9,237 nt of DNA from Clostridia bacterium (lineage in GTDB: Bacteria; Bacillota_A; Clostridia; Lachnospirales; Lachnospiraceae), in assembly GCA_012515365.1 (NCBI GenBank), contig JAAYYM010000238.1, positions 1-9,237 on the forward strand, in the 5' to 3' direction. Both the position numbers and the translations under genes were made by a program. Below, piece by piece: positions 1-7,266 of the stretch. The stretch's first letter is position 1. Each line of letters starts with the position of its first letter. The notes under the pieces are model-generated. The model saw only the letters and a program-made list of their open reading frames with translations. It did not search any database and had not been told where the DNA came from.

Positions 1-193
1 ACGGATATTTCATTAGCTTATGATGGAGTGGTATCATATCCAGCGAATCAAAATCACCCAGTACAAGGTCTGGCGAAATCCCAGCATCAGATAAATGCCG
101 ATAGCCTCCATCTGCTGCAATTATATAATCTCCAGGACTTGGAGTAAATCGATCCCGGTCAAAATCCCCTGCTCCAACAATGTAACATGCCAT
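1..193 (-). CDS. thiN: Thiamine pyrophosphokinase, N-terminal part (cut by left window edge)
   Basis: The reverse strand reads an open frame from ATG at 193 to the window edge, giving 64 codons. It begins MACYIVGAGDF and contains IIAADGGYRHL, followed by PDLVLGDFDSLD. The AADGG and PD-x-VLGDFDS signatures are the nucleotide and thiamine binding start of the thiamine pyrophosphokinase catalytic domain, which transfers pyrophosphate from ATP to thiamine to make the cofactor TPP in the cytosol. The family is about 210 residues, so roughly two thirds, including the usual KDDTD motif, lies outside. The start is chosen because no other in-frame start exists nearby, and GGATGG or AAGGG lies 6-10 bases upstream. 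The gene begins only 23 bases after a strong hairpin (217-249), so its transcription probably depends on read-through from yhaM or on an unrecognised promoter inside the yhaM 3' end. Confidence 0.88.
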   Translation of the reverse strand, partial: MACYIVGAGDFDRDRFTPSPGDYIIAADGGYRHLSDAGISPDLVLGDFDSLDMIPLHHKLMKYP

Positions 194-213
194 ATCATTC
201 CATCCCTTCTGTG

Positions 214-249
214 AAAGAAAACGCTCGATGTGATCACATGAGCGTTTTC
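214..249 (-). terminator. Hairpin terminator or attenuator between yhaM and thiN
   Basis: Read on the minus strand, GAAAACGCTC and GAGCGTTTTC form a perfect 10-bp arm pair. They surround ATGTGATCACAT, which is itself a 12-base palindrome, so the stem extends to about 15 bp with one bulged base. The stem base is A/T-rich and continues into TTTTCTTTC, giving an intrinsic-terminator-like U-rich tail. It lies 12 bases after the yhaM stop codon. It may end the HtrA-like/yhaM transcript fully, or only partly, since thiN follows too closely to have its own promoter after it. Confidence 0.7.
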
Positions 250-261
250 ATATATACTATT

Positions 262-1206
262 CTAGATTTCACTGGTCTTTCTTACATTAGATTCAAGTAA
301 TCGATTATAGCCAAGCCATCCATTTTCAGTTGTTGATGCAAATAACTCCGTCATCGTCTCCATTTTTGCATCCGTATTATCTGCAAAATTAAGAGCCACT
401 GCCTCAATCAATGCCGGCTTCTTTGGCGAACCATACTCATACTCACCATGATGAGCCAGAATACAATGCTTCATCTCAGCCAATAACACCTTCGGAAAAC
501 CTTCTATCTGCTTTGCACGCTCACTGATCATTTCACTTCCGATCACAATGTGGCCTAACAACTGTCCATCATCCGTATAATCATTTTCCGGAAACAACGA
601 TAATTCTCTTGTTTTACCCATATCATGGCAAATAGCTGCTGCAATCAAAAGATCTTTCTTTAATACCGGATATGCTTTGGTATAGTAGTCGCATAGCTTG
701 GTTACACTTAACGTATGCTCTAAAAGTCCACCTACAAATCCATGATGAACTGCTTTAGCAGCAGAGCTCATTTTAAATGATTTTACAAATGCCTGATCTT
801 CTACAAAAAAGGATTCCAACAGTTTTTTCAAATATACATTTGATAATTTACTGATATAACCTAACAGCTCACTATACATATCATCAATGTTCTTACTGCT
901 GACAGGTAAATAATCTGCCGGATCATATTCTCCTTCATGACTCTTTCGCACACGCTTTACACTAACCTGTAAAGCCCCTTGAAAACTATTGACATCACCA
1001 AAGATCTCAACATAATCCAATACCTCAAAATCATCTATCCCTGCTGAATTTGGATCCCATATCTTCGCGTCTATGGTCCCTGTTTTATCCTGTAAGATCA
1101 GATTTTCATATGGTTTTCCATTCTTAGTTACCGCAGACTGTTTATGCTTGATCAAATAAATATCTGATATACGGTCACTCTCTTTAAATGCTTCAATATA
1201 CTTCAT
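262..1206 (-). CDS. yhaM: YhaM-family 3'-5' exoribonuclease (OB fold plus HD domain)
   Basis: This is a 314-residue protein, the same length as Bacillus subtilis YhaM, a cytosolic 3'-5' exoribonuclease that trims single-stranded RNA ends. Residues about 13-88 are an OB-fold nucleic acid binding domain with the family-typical NGKPYENLILQDKTGTIDAK pattern. Residues about 150-300 are an HD metal-dependent phosphohydrolase domain, with H164 in LLEHT, the doublet H194-D195 in AICHDMGK, H219 in LGHIV, H252-H253 in AHHGE, and D276 in FADNTDA. All expected metal ligands therefore appear intact. The start ATG at 1206 follows GGAAAGAGAG, a usable ribosome binding site. The gene lies 54 bases downstream of the HtrA-like gene with no terminator or clear promoter in between, so the two are probably co-transcribed. 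The 3' end is followed by a hairpin. The family assignment is by motif and length and is strong. Confidence 0.92.
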   Translation of the reverse strand: MKYIEAFKESDRISDIYLIKHKQSAVTKNGKPYENLILQDKTGTIDAKIWDPNSAGIDDFEVLDYVEIFGDVNSFQGALQVSVKRVRKSHEGEYDPADYLPVSSKNIDDMYSELLGYISKLSNVYLKKLLESFFVEDQAFVKSFKMSSAAKAVHHGFVGGLLEHTLSVTKLCDYYTKAYPVLKKDLLIAAAICHDMGKTRELSLFPENDYTDDGQLLGHIVIGSEMISERAKQIEGFPKVLLAEMKHCILAHHGEYEYGSPKKPALIEAVALNFADNTDAKMETMTELFASTTENGWLGYNRLLESNVRKTSEI

Positions 1207-1260
1207 AATTTCTCTCTTTCCGTTATATCCACAGCTCAGCTTGCAGACTATGAATATCAG

Positions 1261-2577
1261 TTATTCTAGTTTACCTAATTCTACTTCATATGGCAGATCA
1301 ATATAGCCTTCTTTTCCCTGACGTTTTACAGTAATCATCATCAGATCCCCCGGTTGGCTCTTCATCATAGCAGCTTTATAATCTTCAAAGGATAGAATAT
1401 CTGTTGTACCCATTTTTACGATCACATCGCCACTTTGTATACCGACCTGCATAGCTGGTGAATCCATGATAACTTCCATGACATAAGCACCCATAGGCAC
1501 TCCCACTTCTTCCGTTACAGCCTCTGTCACATCAGTTCCCTTAATTCCAAGATATGCAATGTCCTGTCCATTCGATAATTTTTCAATCGTCGTGATCAAA
1601 TCTGTGATTGCGTATGCCTTCAGCAAGTTCACATTGTCATTTCCCACACTGTCCTGACTGATGATTCCAAGTACCTTTCCATCTAAATCAATGATGATAC
1701 CACTACCGGATTTACTTCCATAGATATCTGTCGTGATCAGCTGCATGCTTGTATCTTCCATATTCATAACATAAGAATTCGATGTAATATTACCTAACGC
1801 CACAGAGCCACTGTAGCCAAGCGGATTACCAATCGCTATGATTGGAATACCCAGTAATTCTGATGCTTTTTTATTTCCATATTCGGCAGGCTTAATTGTT
1901 GCCATTGTTTCTTCAGAAATTGTACTTAAGTCAACTGCAACGATGACCAGCCCTGTATTAGCATCATATTTTTTGATTTCTCCTGCAGATTCTGTAGCAT
2001 CACAGAAGGTAACCTGTATGCGTTCTGCAGATTCTAATACAGCTTTATTTGCTAAAATCAACAGCTCTTTACCGTTGTCCGCTATGATCATTCCAGAAGT
2101 CTGATTTTCGTTTTCATATGCATTCATAAACCAGTCAACATTAGATGACACACCTGTTACTGTTACAATTGATTTTTCTGATTCCTTTGCAAGTGAATAA
2201 AACTGATCATTCAATTTCTTATAATCATCAATTTCTAATTCTACTTTTTCGACTTTTTCAACAATTTGGGTCACAACAGGCTCTTTTTCCACGACTACAG
2301 GTTCTTGTTTTGGTTCTTCTGCCTCTTCTTCCTGTTCTTCTCCTCTTGGTATTTCTACTTTTTTGGGTTCTTCCGGATACAGCTTGGCCTCCATATAAGG
2401 CTTCGATATTAATAATGAGAATGCAGCCACAACACCAAAAAGCACAGCCAAAAATAACGTAAATAAGATTTTTATCAAAATTCTCTTTTTACTGATTGGT
2501 TTTTCTTTAATTGTCTCAGTAATAAACTCAAATTTCTGATCCTGCTCTTCATTCAGATTGTTCTCTTGTTCATCCAT
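1261..2577 (-). CDS. Membrane-anchored HtrA/DegP-like PDZ protein with degenerate protease site
   Basis: The 438-residue protein has a cytoplasmic N-terminus, one membrane segment at about 33-57 and no signal peptidase site, so it should be anchored outside the membrane. A Glu/Pro/Lys-rich low-complexity linker covers about 68-118. A trypsin-fold domain (about 119-335) keeps HtrA landmarks: SIVTVTG, QTSGMIIADNGK, IAIGNPLGYSGSV, and DLDGKVLGI. A PDZ domain covers about 340-430 (YLGI, then SPAMQVGIQSGDVIVKMG). The triad looks lost. The TNNHV position reads LANKAV (His replaced by Ala179), TDLAV reads TGLVI (Asp replaced by Gly209), and GNSGGP reads SKSGSG, where Ser290 survives but the motif is altered. 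I infer a non-proteolytic binding or scaffold protein; the partner is unknown. The start ATG at 2577 follows an excellent AAAAGGAGAA site (2582-2591). It is the first gene of the operon with yhaM, behind the promoter at 2632-2660, and is divergent from mutS2. Confidence 0.85.
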   Translation of the reverse strand: MDEQENNLNEEQDQKFEFITETIKEKPISKKRILIKILFTLFLAVLFGVVAAFSLLISKPYMEAKLYPEEPKKVEIPRGEEQEEEAEEPKQEPVVVEKEPVVTQIVEKVEKVELEIDDYKKLNDQFYSLAKESEKSIVTVTGVSSNVDWFMNAYENENQTSGMIIADNGKELLILANKAVLESAERIQVTFCDATESAGEIKKYDANTGLVIVAVDLSTISEETMATIKPAEYGNKKASELLGIPIIAIGNPLGYSGSVALGNITSNSYVMNMEDTSMQLITTDIYGSKSGSGIIIDLDGKVLGIISQDSVGNDNVNLLKAYAITDLITTIEKLSNGQDIAYLGIKGTDVTEAVTEEVGVPMGAYVMEVIMDSPAMQVGIQSGDVIVKMGTTDILSFEDYKAAMMKSQPGDLMMITVKRQGKEGYIDLPYEVELGKLE

Positions 2578-2631
2578 AAAGTTCTCCTTTTCATGTACAA
2601 AAGATTACCTGCACGTTATGTACTGTTTCTT

Positions 2632-2660
2632 ATTATACTAAACTGTTTCCTACTTTACAA
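2632..2660 (-). promoter_or_regulatory. Sigma-A-type promoter for the HtrA-like/yhaM operon
   Basis: On the minus strand, TTGTAA (2660-2655) is separated by 17 bases from a consensus TATAAT (2637-2632). Transcription would start near 2625 and give a leader of about 45 bases before the ATG at 2577, with the AAAAGGAGAA ribosome binding site in it. The sequence AGTTTA directly upstream of the -10 (2644-2639) matches one arm of the palindrome at 2708-2725. Confidence 0.75.
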
Positions 2661-2707
2661 TAAGAATTCACCTTTGCAATGACGTTGCTTTATACAGAAA
2701 TCTCTGA

Positions 2708-2725
2708 TAAACTATAAATAGTTTA
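2708..2725. promoter_or_regulatory. 18-base perfect palindrome upstream of mutS2, possible operator
   Basis: TAAACTAT-AA-ATAGTTTA is a perfect inverted repeat with 8-base arms around AA. It ends 8 bases before the GAGGT ribosome binding site of mutS2 and 21 bases before its ATG. A possible -10 box, TATAAA (2713-2718), lies inside it, but I find no convincing -35 partner (TTATAC at 2690-2695 is poor), so the mutS2 promoter remains unassigned. Length and symmetry suit a dimeric repressor or a response regulator. In AT-rich DNA a short palindrome can also arise by chance. Confidence 0.35.
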
Positions 2726-2746
2726 GAATAATTTGAGGTATCTTTC

Positions 2747-5122
2747 ATGAATGAAAAAGTATTACGAATATTAGAATATCATAAAGTCCTAGAGCAATTA
2801 TCCTCGTTTGCAACTTCCAAGCCCGGAAAACAACTATGTCTATCTCTCGAGCCAGATACTGATCTGGCTCGTATTATACTAAATCAGACACAGACAAAGA
2901 ATGCCCTGGACCGCTTATATAAAAAAGAAACGATTTCGTTTTCTTCCACAAAAGAAATCGTTCCTTCTATCAAACGCCTTAAAATGGGCAGTATTTTATC
3001 TCAGGAGGAATTGCTTCACATTGCACAGTTTCTGAATAATGTTAACCACGTCAAGGCATATGCCAGAAAAGAAACACCTGACATTCCGGATGACTCACTG
3101 GATCCTTTATTTGATATTCTTGAGCCGTTGACAAATGTTTCAACTGAGATCCTAAGATGTATCATTTCAGAAGAGGAAATCAGTGATGATGCTACACCAG
3201 CTCTGCGGCAGATCAGAAGAAATATCAAATTGGCAAATGACCGGATCCACTCACAGCTTTCTTCCATGGTGAACAGCTCTTATAAAACTTATCTTCAGGA
3301 ATCCGTGATCACCATGCGCAATAACCGATACTGCATTCCTGTCAAATCCGAATATAAGAATCAGGTGCAGGGAATGATTCATGATCAGTCATCCTCAGGA
3401 TCTACTCTCTTTATCGAGCCTGCTGCCATAGTAAAGCTAAATAATGATCTAAAAGAGCTTGCTCTGAAAGAAGAACAGGAGATCGAAATTATTTTATCGA
3501 ATCTCACTGTCCTGTGCGAAGGCTACATTACTAAATTATCTGAAAATTATGAAACAATGATCCAGCTTGACTTTATATTTGCAAAAGCACATCTGGCAAT
3601 GATGCAAAAGGCATCCTTTCCGTTATATAATAAGGAAGGAAAGATTAATTTACGCAAAGCCAGACATCCTTTACTTGATCCAGCCACAGTCGTACCTACA
3701 GACGTTTATCTGGGTGACCAGTTTGATCTTTTGATCATTACAGGACCAAATACCGGTGGTAAAACAGTCGTATTGAAAACACTCGGACTACTGACATTAA
3801 TGGGACAATCAGGCCTTCATATTCCAACTCTGGATCGCTCAGAACTATCTGTTTTCACAGAAGTATTTGCAGATATCGGAGATGAACAAAGCATTGAACA
3901 GAGTCTCAGTACCTTTTCCTCTCATATGACTAACATCGTATCTATATTAGATCAGTCAGATGAACATTCCTTATGTCTGTTTGATGAGTTGGGAGCCGGA
4001 ACAGATCCTACAGAAGGTGCTGCACTTGCCATTGCCATACTATCCGATCTTCATGCAAAAGGAATCCGTACAGCCGCAACAACACATTACAGTGAATTAA
4101 AACTATTCGCTCTTTCTACTCCAAAGGTGGAAAATGCAAGCTGCGAATTTGACATTAATACGCTCCGTCCTACCTACAAATTATTAATCGGAGTACCTGG
4201 AAAAAGTAATGCCTTTGCTATCTCTAAAAAACTCGGCCTTCCTGACAGAATCATCGATGAAGCCAAGCTCCACCTGACAGAACAAGATGAAAAATTTGAG
4301 GATATCATCGCAAATCTGGAGCGGACAAAGAGTGAAGTAGAAAAAGAAAAACTTGCAGTCACCTATCACAAACAAGAAGTAGAAAAGCTGCAAAAAGAAC
4401 TTCAATACGAAAAACAAAAGGTAAAAGATACAAAAAGTAAAATTATTTCTGAAGCAAATGAAGAAGCACGCTCCATCCTTAAGGACGCTAAAGATTACGC
4501 AGACGAAACGATTCGTAACTTTAATAAATTCGGAGCTGCCGGTCAAAACGTTAAGGCGATGGAACAGGAACGCCAGAATATCAGAAAAAAGCTGTCTTCA
4601 ATCGAGGCATCACATACCATTGCTTCCAAAACAAAAGACAATATTAAGTTAAAACCATCTGATCTGCGTTTGGGAGAATCCGTCCGGATTATATCGATGA
4701 ATCTGACTGGTACTGTTAATTCACTTCCTGATACAAAAGGCAATCTGTTTGTGCAATGTGGTATTTTACGTACTTCTACTAATATCAACGAGCTCGAATT
4801 AGTTATGACAGAGGATATAACAGGCACTAAAGTCCCACTTTCAAAAGGGAAAAAAATGAACTTATCAAAATCCTCTACCATTTCCGCAGAGTTAAATCTT
4901 TTGGGAATGACCGTAGATGATGCATTGGCAAGACTGGATAAATATCTGGATGATGCTTATCTTTCTCACCTACAGAGTGTTAGGATCGTACATGGAAAAG
5001 GAACAGGTGCACTGAGAAATGGAGTACACCAACATTTAAAACGCGTAAAATATGTAAAGGAATTCCACTTAGGCGCCTACGGAGAAGGTGACGCAGGTGT
5101 CACAATAGTTACATTCAAATGA
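2747..5122 (+). CDS. mutS2: MutS2 family ATPase/endonuclease with Smr domain
   Basis: The 791-residue protein has the usual MutS2 length and layout. It lacks the MutS mismatch-recognition domain. The core/clamp region covers about 1-300. The ATPase has Walker A GPNTGGKT (333-340), the signature STFSSHM (389-394 region), Walker B LCLFDELGAGTD (D413-E414) and the switch histidine in TTHYSE. A long charged coiled coil covers about 505-630, a KOW-like beta segment about 638-690, and the C-terminal Smr domain about 712-791 with HGKGTGAL (749-756). Family members bind branched DNA and suppress recombination, and in Bacillus also act on collided ribosomes. The Smr LDLRG motif reads LNLLG (716-720), losing both Asp and Arg, so nuclease activity is doubtful. 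The start is supported by TGAGGT seven bases upstream. Two-component genes follow after 13 bases in the same operon. Confidence 0.95.
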   Translation: MNEKVLRILEYHKVLEQLSSFATSKPGKQLCLSLEPDTDLARIILNQTQTKNALDRLYKKETISFSSTKEIVPSIKRLKMGSILSQEELLHIAQFLNNVNHVKAYARKETPDIPDDSLDPLFDILEPLTNVSTEILRCIISEEEISDDATPALRQIRRNIKLANDRIHSQLSSMVNSSYKTYLQESVITMRNNRYCIPVKSEYKNQVQGMIHDQSSSGSTLFIEPAAIVKLNNDLKELALKEEQEIEIILSNLTVLCEGYITKLSENYETMIQLDFIFAKAHLAMMQKASFPLYNKEGKINLRKARHPLLDPATVVPTDVYLGDQFDLLIITGPNTGGKTVVLKTLGLLTLMGQSGLHIPTLDRSELSVFTEVFADIGDEQSIEQSLSTFSSHMTNIVSILDQSDEHSLCLFDELGAGTDPTEGAALAIAILSDLHAKGIRTAATTHYSELKLFALSTPKVENASCEFDINTLRPTYKLLIGVPGKSNAFAISKKLGLPDRIIDEAKLHLTEQDEKFEDIIANLERTKSEVEKEKLAVTYHKQEVEKLQKELQYEKQKVKDTKSKIISEANEEARSILKDAKDYADETIRNFNKFGAAGQNVKAMEQERQNIRKKLSSIEASHTIASKTKDNIKLKPSDLRLGESVRIISMNLTGTVNSLPDTKGNLFVQCGILRTSTNINELELVMTEDITGTKVPLSKGKKMNLSKSSTISAELNLLGMTVDDALARLDKYLDDAYLSHLQSVRIVHGKGTGALRNGVHQHLKRVKYVKEFHLGAYGEGDAGVTIVTFK

Positions 5123-5135
5123 AAGGATGAAAACA

Positions 5136-5834
5136 ATGGCAAATAAACAAAAAATTCTAATCGTAGATGATGATACAAATATCGCTGAATTGATCTCTCT
5201 CTATCTGACAAAAGAGTGCTTTGACACACTGATCGTAAACGATGGGGAGCAGGCCTTGACTGCCTTTGATACGTTCGAACCAAATCTGATCCTCTTAGAT
5301 CTGATGCTTCCAGGTATTGACGGTTATCAGGTATGCCGTGAGATACGTGCGAAATCAACTACACCGATCATTATGTTATCTGCAAAAGGTGAAATATTTG
5401 ATAAAGTACTCGGTCTGGAGCTTGGTGCTGATGACTACATGGAAAAACCCTTTGATTCCAAAGAGCTTGTTGCCCGTGTAAAAGCAGTCTTAAGACGTAC
5501 CTCTACTGCAAAACCTGCAGCACCTGCGTCCGATGCAAAATGTGTAAAGTATCCGGATTTGGTCATCAATCAGACAAATTATTCTGTTATTTACTACGGA
5601 AAATCAATCGATATGCCACCAAAAGAACTGGAGCTTCTTTATTTTCTTGCATCATCACCTAATCAGGTCTTTACAAGAGAGCAGTTATTAGATCATATCT
5701 GGGGATATGAGTATATCGGTGATACCAGAACTGTAGATGTGCATATCAAACGTCTGAGAGAAAAAATAAAGGATCATGATTCCTGGAGTTTATCAACTGT
5801 CTGGGGTATCGGATATAAATTTGAGGTGAAGTAA
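5136..5834 (+). CDS. OmpR/PhoB-family response regulator
   Basis: The protein has 232 residues from the ATG at 5136. The receiver domain (about 1-120) has the acidic pair D11-D12 in ILIVDDD, phospho-acceptor D55 in LILLDLMLPG, S82 in IIMLSAKG, and K104 in YMEKPF. After an Ala/Pro linker, the winged-helix DNA-binding domain (about 137-232) shows PPKELELLYFLAS, FTREQLLDHIWG, RTVDVHIKRLREK and WGIGYKFE. It is a cytosolic transcription factor activated by phosphorylation, surely by the kinase that starts one base downstream. An alternative in-frame ATG at 5127 would add MKT. I prefer 5136 because AAAGGA (5122-5127) sits 8 bases before it, whereas the upstream ATG overlaps that site. Target genes cannot be read from the sequence. 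The divergent promoter region upstream of mutS2 is a reasonable candidate for autoregulation. Confidence 0.93.
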   Translation: MANKQKILIVDDDTNIAELISLYLTKECFDTLIVNDGEQALTAFDTFEPNLILLDLMLPGIDGYQVCREIRAKSTTPIIMLSAKGEIFDKVLGLELGADDYMEKPFDSKELVARVKAVLRRTSTAKPAAPASDAKCVKYPDLVINQTNYSVIYYGKSIDMPPKELELLYFLASSPNQVFTREQLLDHIWGYEYIGDTRTVDVHIKRLREKIKDHDSWSLSTVWGIGYKFEVK

Positions 5835-5835
5835 T

Positions 5836-7266
5836 TTGCATATGAAACATACGTTGTATCTTAAGTTCATATTTGCCTATCTTGTATTTGGTTTCTTAAG
5901 TTTTGTTGCTATCTCTACACTGACTTCAGAGCTTACCATGAATTATCTGATACAGGATAAGGCTGCTTCGATTTATAAAGAGGCTACTTTGATTTCTACC
6001 AAGTATGCCTCCAGTTTTTATGCTGATTCCTTATCGGCAGATGATGTAAAAGCTCAGCTCGAAGCAATCGATACCTATGTTTCCTCTGCTATTTGGATTA
6101 TGAATAGTGACGGTCATGTCATATATAATTCTCGTGAAAAAACAGACGAAAATAATCCTACTGTGATCGAGCATTTTAATCCAACCGATACCGGTAGCAA
6201 ATACTATATGTCCGGTGATTTTTACCATTATTTTAATGAAGACATGATCAGTGTCATATCTCCTATTACTTCAAAGTTTAAAGTGGTAGGATATGTTGTG
6301 ATCCACTCTCCCATGCGGGAAATACATAATTCCAGAGATAACATCCTCAATATTTCATATATTACACTTGGCATCATATTTATTTTATCATCAACCATTC
6401 TGATTGTTTTTACAGATATGGTTTATCTGCCTTTACGGAAAATCACAAAAGCAACGGAAGAATTCGCCAGTGGAAACCTGAAATATGAGTTTGATGTTAA
6501 CAAAGATGATGAAATCGGTTATTTAGCTGCCTCACTTAGTTATATGGCACATCGTCTGAGTCGTTCTGAGGATAATCAAAAAAAGTTTATTGCTAATGTT
6601 TCTCATGATTTCCGCTCACCGCTGACATCTATTAAGGGATATCTGGAAGCAATGATTGACGGAACCATTCCCACTGAGATGCATGAAAAATATATGAAAA
6701 TCGTTTTGAATGAAACACAAAGACTGACTAAACTGACAAGCTCCCTGCTTTCTTTAAATAATCTAAATTCACAGGGAATACTTTTGGATATTACCGATTT
6801 TGATGTCAATCGTGTCATTAAAAATGTGACAGCAACTTTTGAAGGAACCTGTATCAAGAAAAGAATTTCCTTTGAATTAGTCTTAACAGGACGTACTTTA
6901 TTTGTACGTGCAGACATGGGAAAGATCCAGCAGGTTCTCTATAACCTGATCGATAATGCAATTAAATTCAGCAGAGATGATTCCAAAATTGTAATTGAAA
7001 CAACTGAAAAAAATGAGAAGATTTTCATTTCCGTAAAAGATTCCGGCATCGGAATACCAAAGGAAAGTCTGACTATGATATGGGACCGTTTCTATAAGAC
7101 GGATTTGTCTCGTGGAAAAGACAAAAAGGGAACTGGACTAGGCTTATCTATTACGAAAGAAATCATCAATGCCCATCATGAAAATATTAACGTGATCAGT
7201 ACCGTAGATGTTGGAACAGAGTTTATCTTTACACTGCCACGCTCTAAAGCATTTGAAAAAGAATGA
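5836..7266 (+). CDS. Membrane sensor histidine kinase, partner of the upstream response regulator
   Basis: The 476-residue protein has transmembrane helix 1 (about 9-29), an extracellular domain of about 140 residues (30-170), and helix 2 (about 173-195). A HAMP linker follows (196-248, with YLPLRKITKATEEFASGNL and DEIGYLAASL). The HisKA dimerisation domain carries phospho-acceptor H257 in NVSHDFRSPLTS. The HATPase_c domain has the N box NLIDNAIKFS (N374), the G1 box DSGIGIP (D402), the F-like region DRFYKTD, and the G2 box GTGLGLSI. All catalytic elements are intact. The extracellular region has IWIMNSDGHVIYNS and VVGYVVIHSPM, which resembles a single Cache/PAS-like sensor fold; the ligand is unknown. 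The TTG start at 5836 is chosen because GAGGTG ends 7 bases before it. The ATG at 5842 would have a 13-base spacing. It begins one base after the regulator stop, implying translational coupling. Confidence 0.93.
   Translation: MHMKHTLYLKFIFAYLVFGFLSFVAISTLTSELTMNYLIQDKAASIYKEATLISTKYASSFYADSLSADDVKAQLEAIDTYVSSAIWIMNSDGHVIYNSREKTDENNPTVIEHFNPTDTGSKYYMSGDFYHYFNEDMISVISPITSKFKVVGYVVIHSPMREIHNSRDNILNISYITLGIIFILSSTILIVFTDMVYLPLRKITKATEEFASGNLKYEFDVNKDDEIGYLAASLSYMAHRLSRSEDNQKKFIANVSHDFRSPLTSIKGYLEAMIDGTIPTEMHEKYMKIVLNETQRLTKLTSSLLSLNNLNSQGILLDITDFDVNRVIKNVTATFEGTCIKKRISFELVLTGRTLFVRADMGKIQQVLYNLIDNAIKFSRDDSKIVIETTEKNEKIFISVKDSGIGIPKESLTMIWDRFYKTDLSRGKDKKGTGLGLSITKEIINAHHENINVISTVDVGTEFIFTLPRSKAFEKE

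Noticed and set aside
1207..1260. Possible terminator between the HtrA-like gene and yhaM
   Set aside because: Only short AGCT self-complementary bits are present, with no stable stem and no T-run, so the two genes are treated as one operon.
1838..2104. 88-codon plus-strand open frame
   Set aside because: It is antisense to the trypsin-fold domain of the HtrA-like gene, with no family resemblance and no start signals.
2145..2462. 105-codon plus-strand open frame rich in Leu, Val and Phe
   Set aside because: It is the antisense of the Glu/Lys/Pro-rich linker and membrane segment of the HtrA-like gene. The hydrophobic composition mirrors the GAA/GAG-rich codons opposite, and there is no suitable ribosome binding site.
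2674..2713. Plus-strand promoter for mutS2 from TTGCTT (2685-2690), 17 bases, TAAACT (2708-2713)
   Set aside because: Only 3 of 6 and 4 of 6 consensus positions match, so I do not list it as a promoter. Other pairings, such as CTGATA with AATAAT, would place the start site inside the ribosome binding site.
4184..4546. 120-codon minus-strand open frame that looks like a Phe-rich membrane protein
   Set aside because: It lies opposite the Lys/Glu-rich coiled coil of mutS2. The Phe and Leu runs are antisense of AAA and GAA codons, and mutS2 is complete and well supported here.
4543..4881. 112-codon minus-strand open frame
   Set aside because: It is antisense to the coiled coil and KOW-like region of mutS2, with no family resemblance and no promoter or ribosome binding site.
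5127..5135. Upstream ATG as start of the response regulator
   Set aside because: This ATG overlaps the AAAGGA ribosome binding site, which is spaced correctly for the ATG at 5136. The extra residues MKT are not part of the receiver fold.
5077..5358. 93-codon minus-strand open frame across the mutS2 to regulator junction
   Set aside because: It runs antisense over two well-supported genes and their shared ribosome binding site, and its sequence shows no recognisable domain.
6603..6917. 104-codon minus-strand open frame inside the kinase gene
   Set aside because: It is opposite the HisKA region of an intact histidine kinase, with no independent signals.
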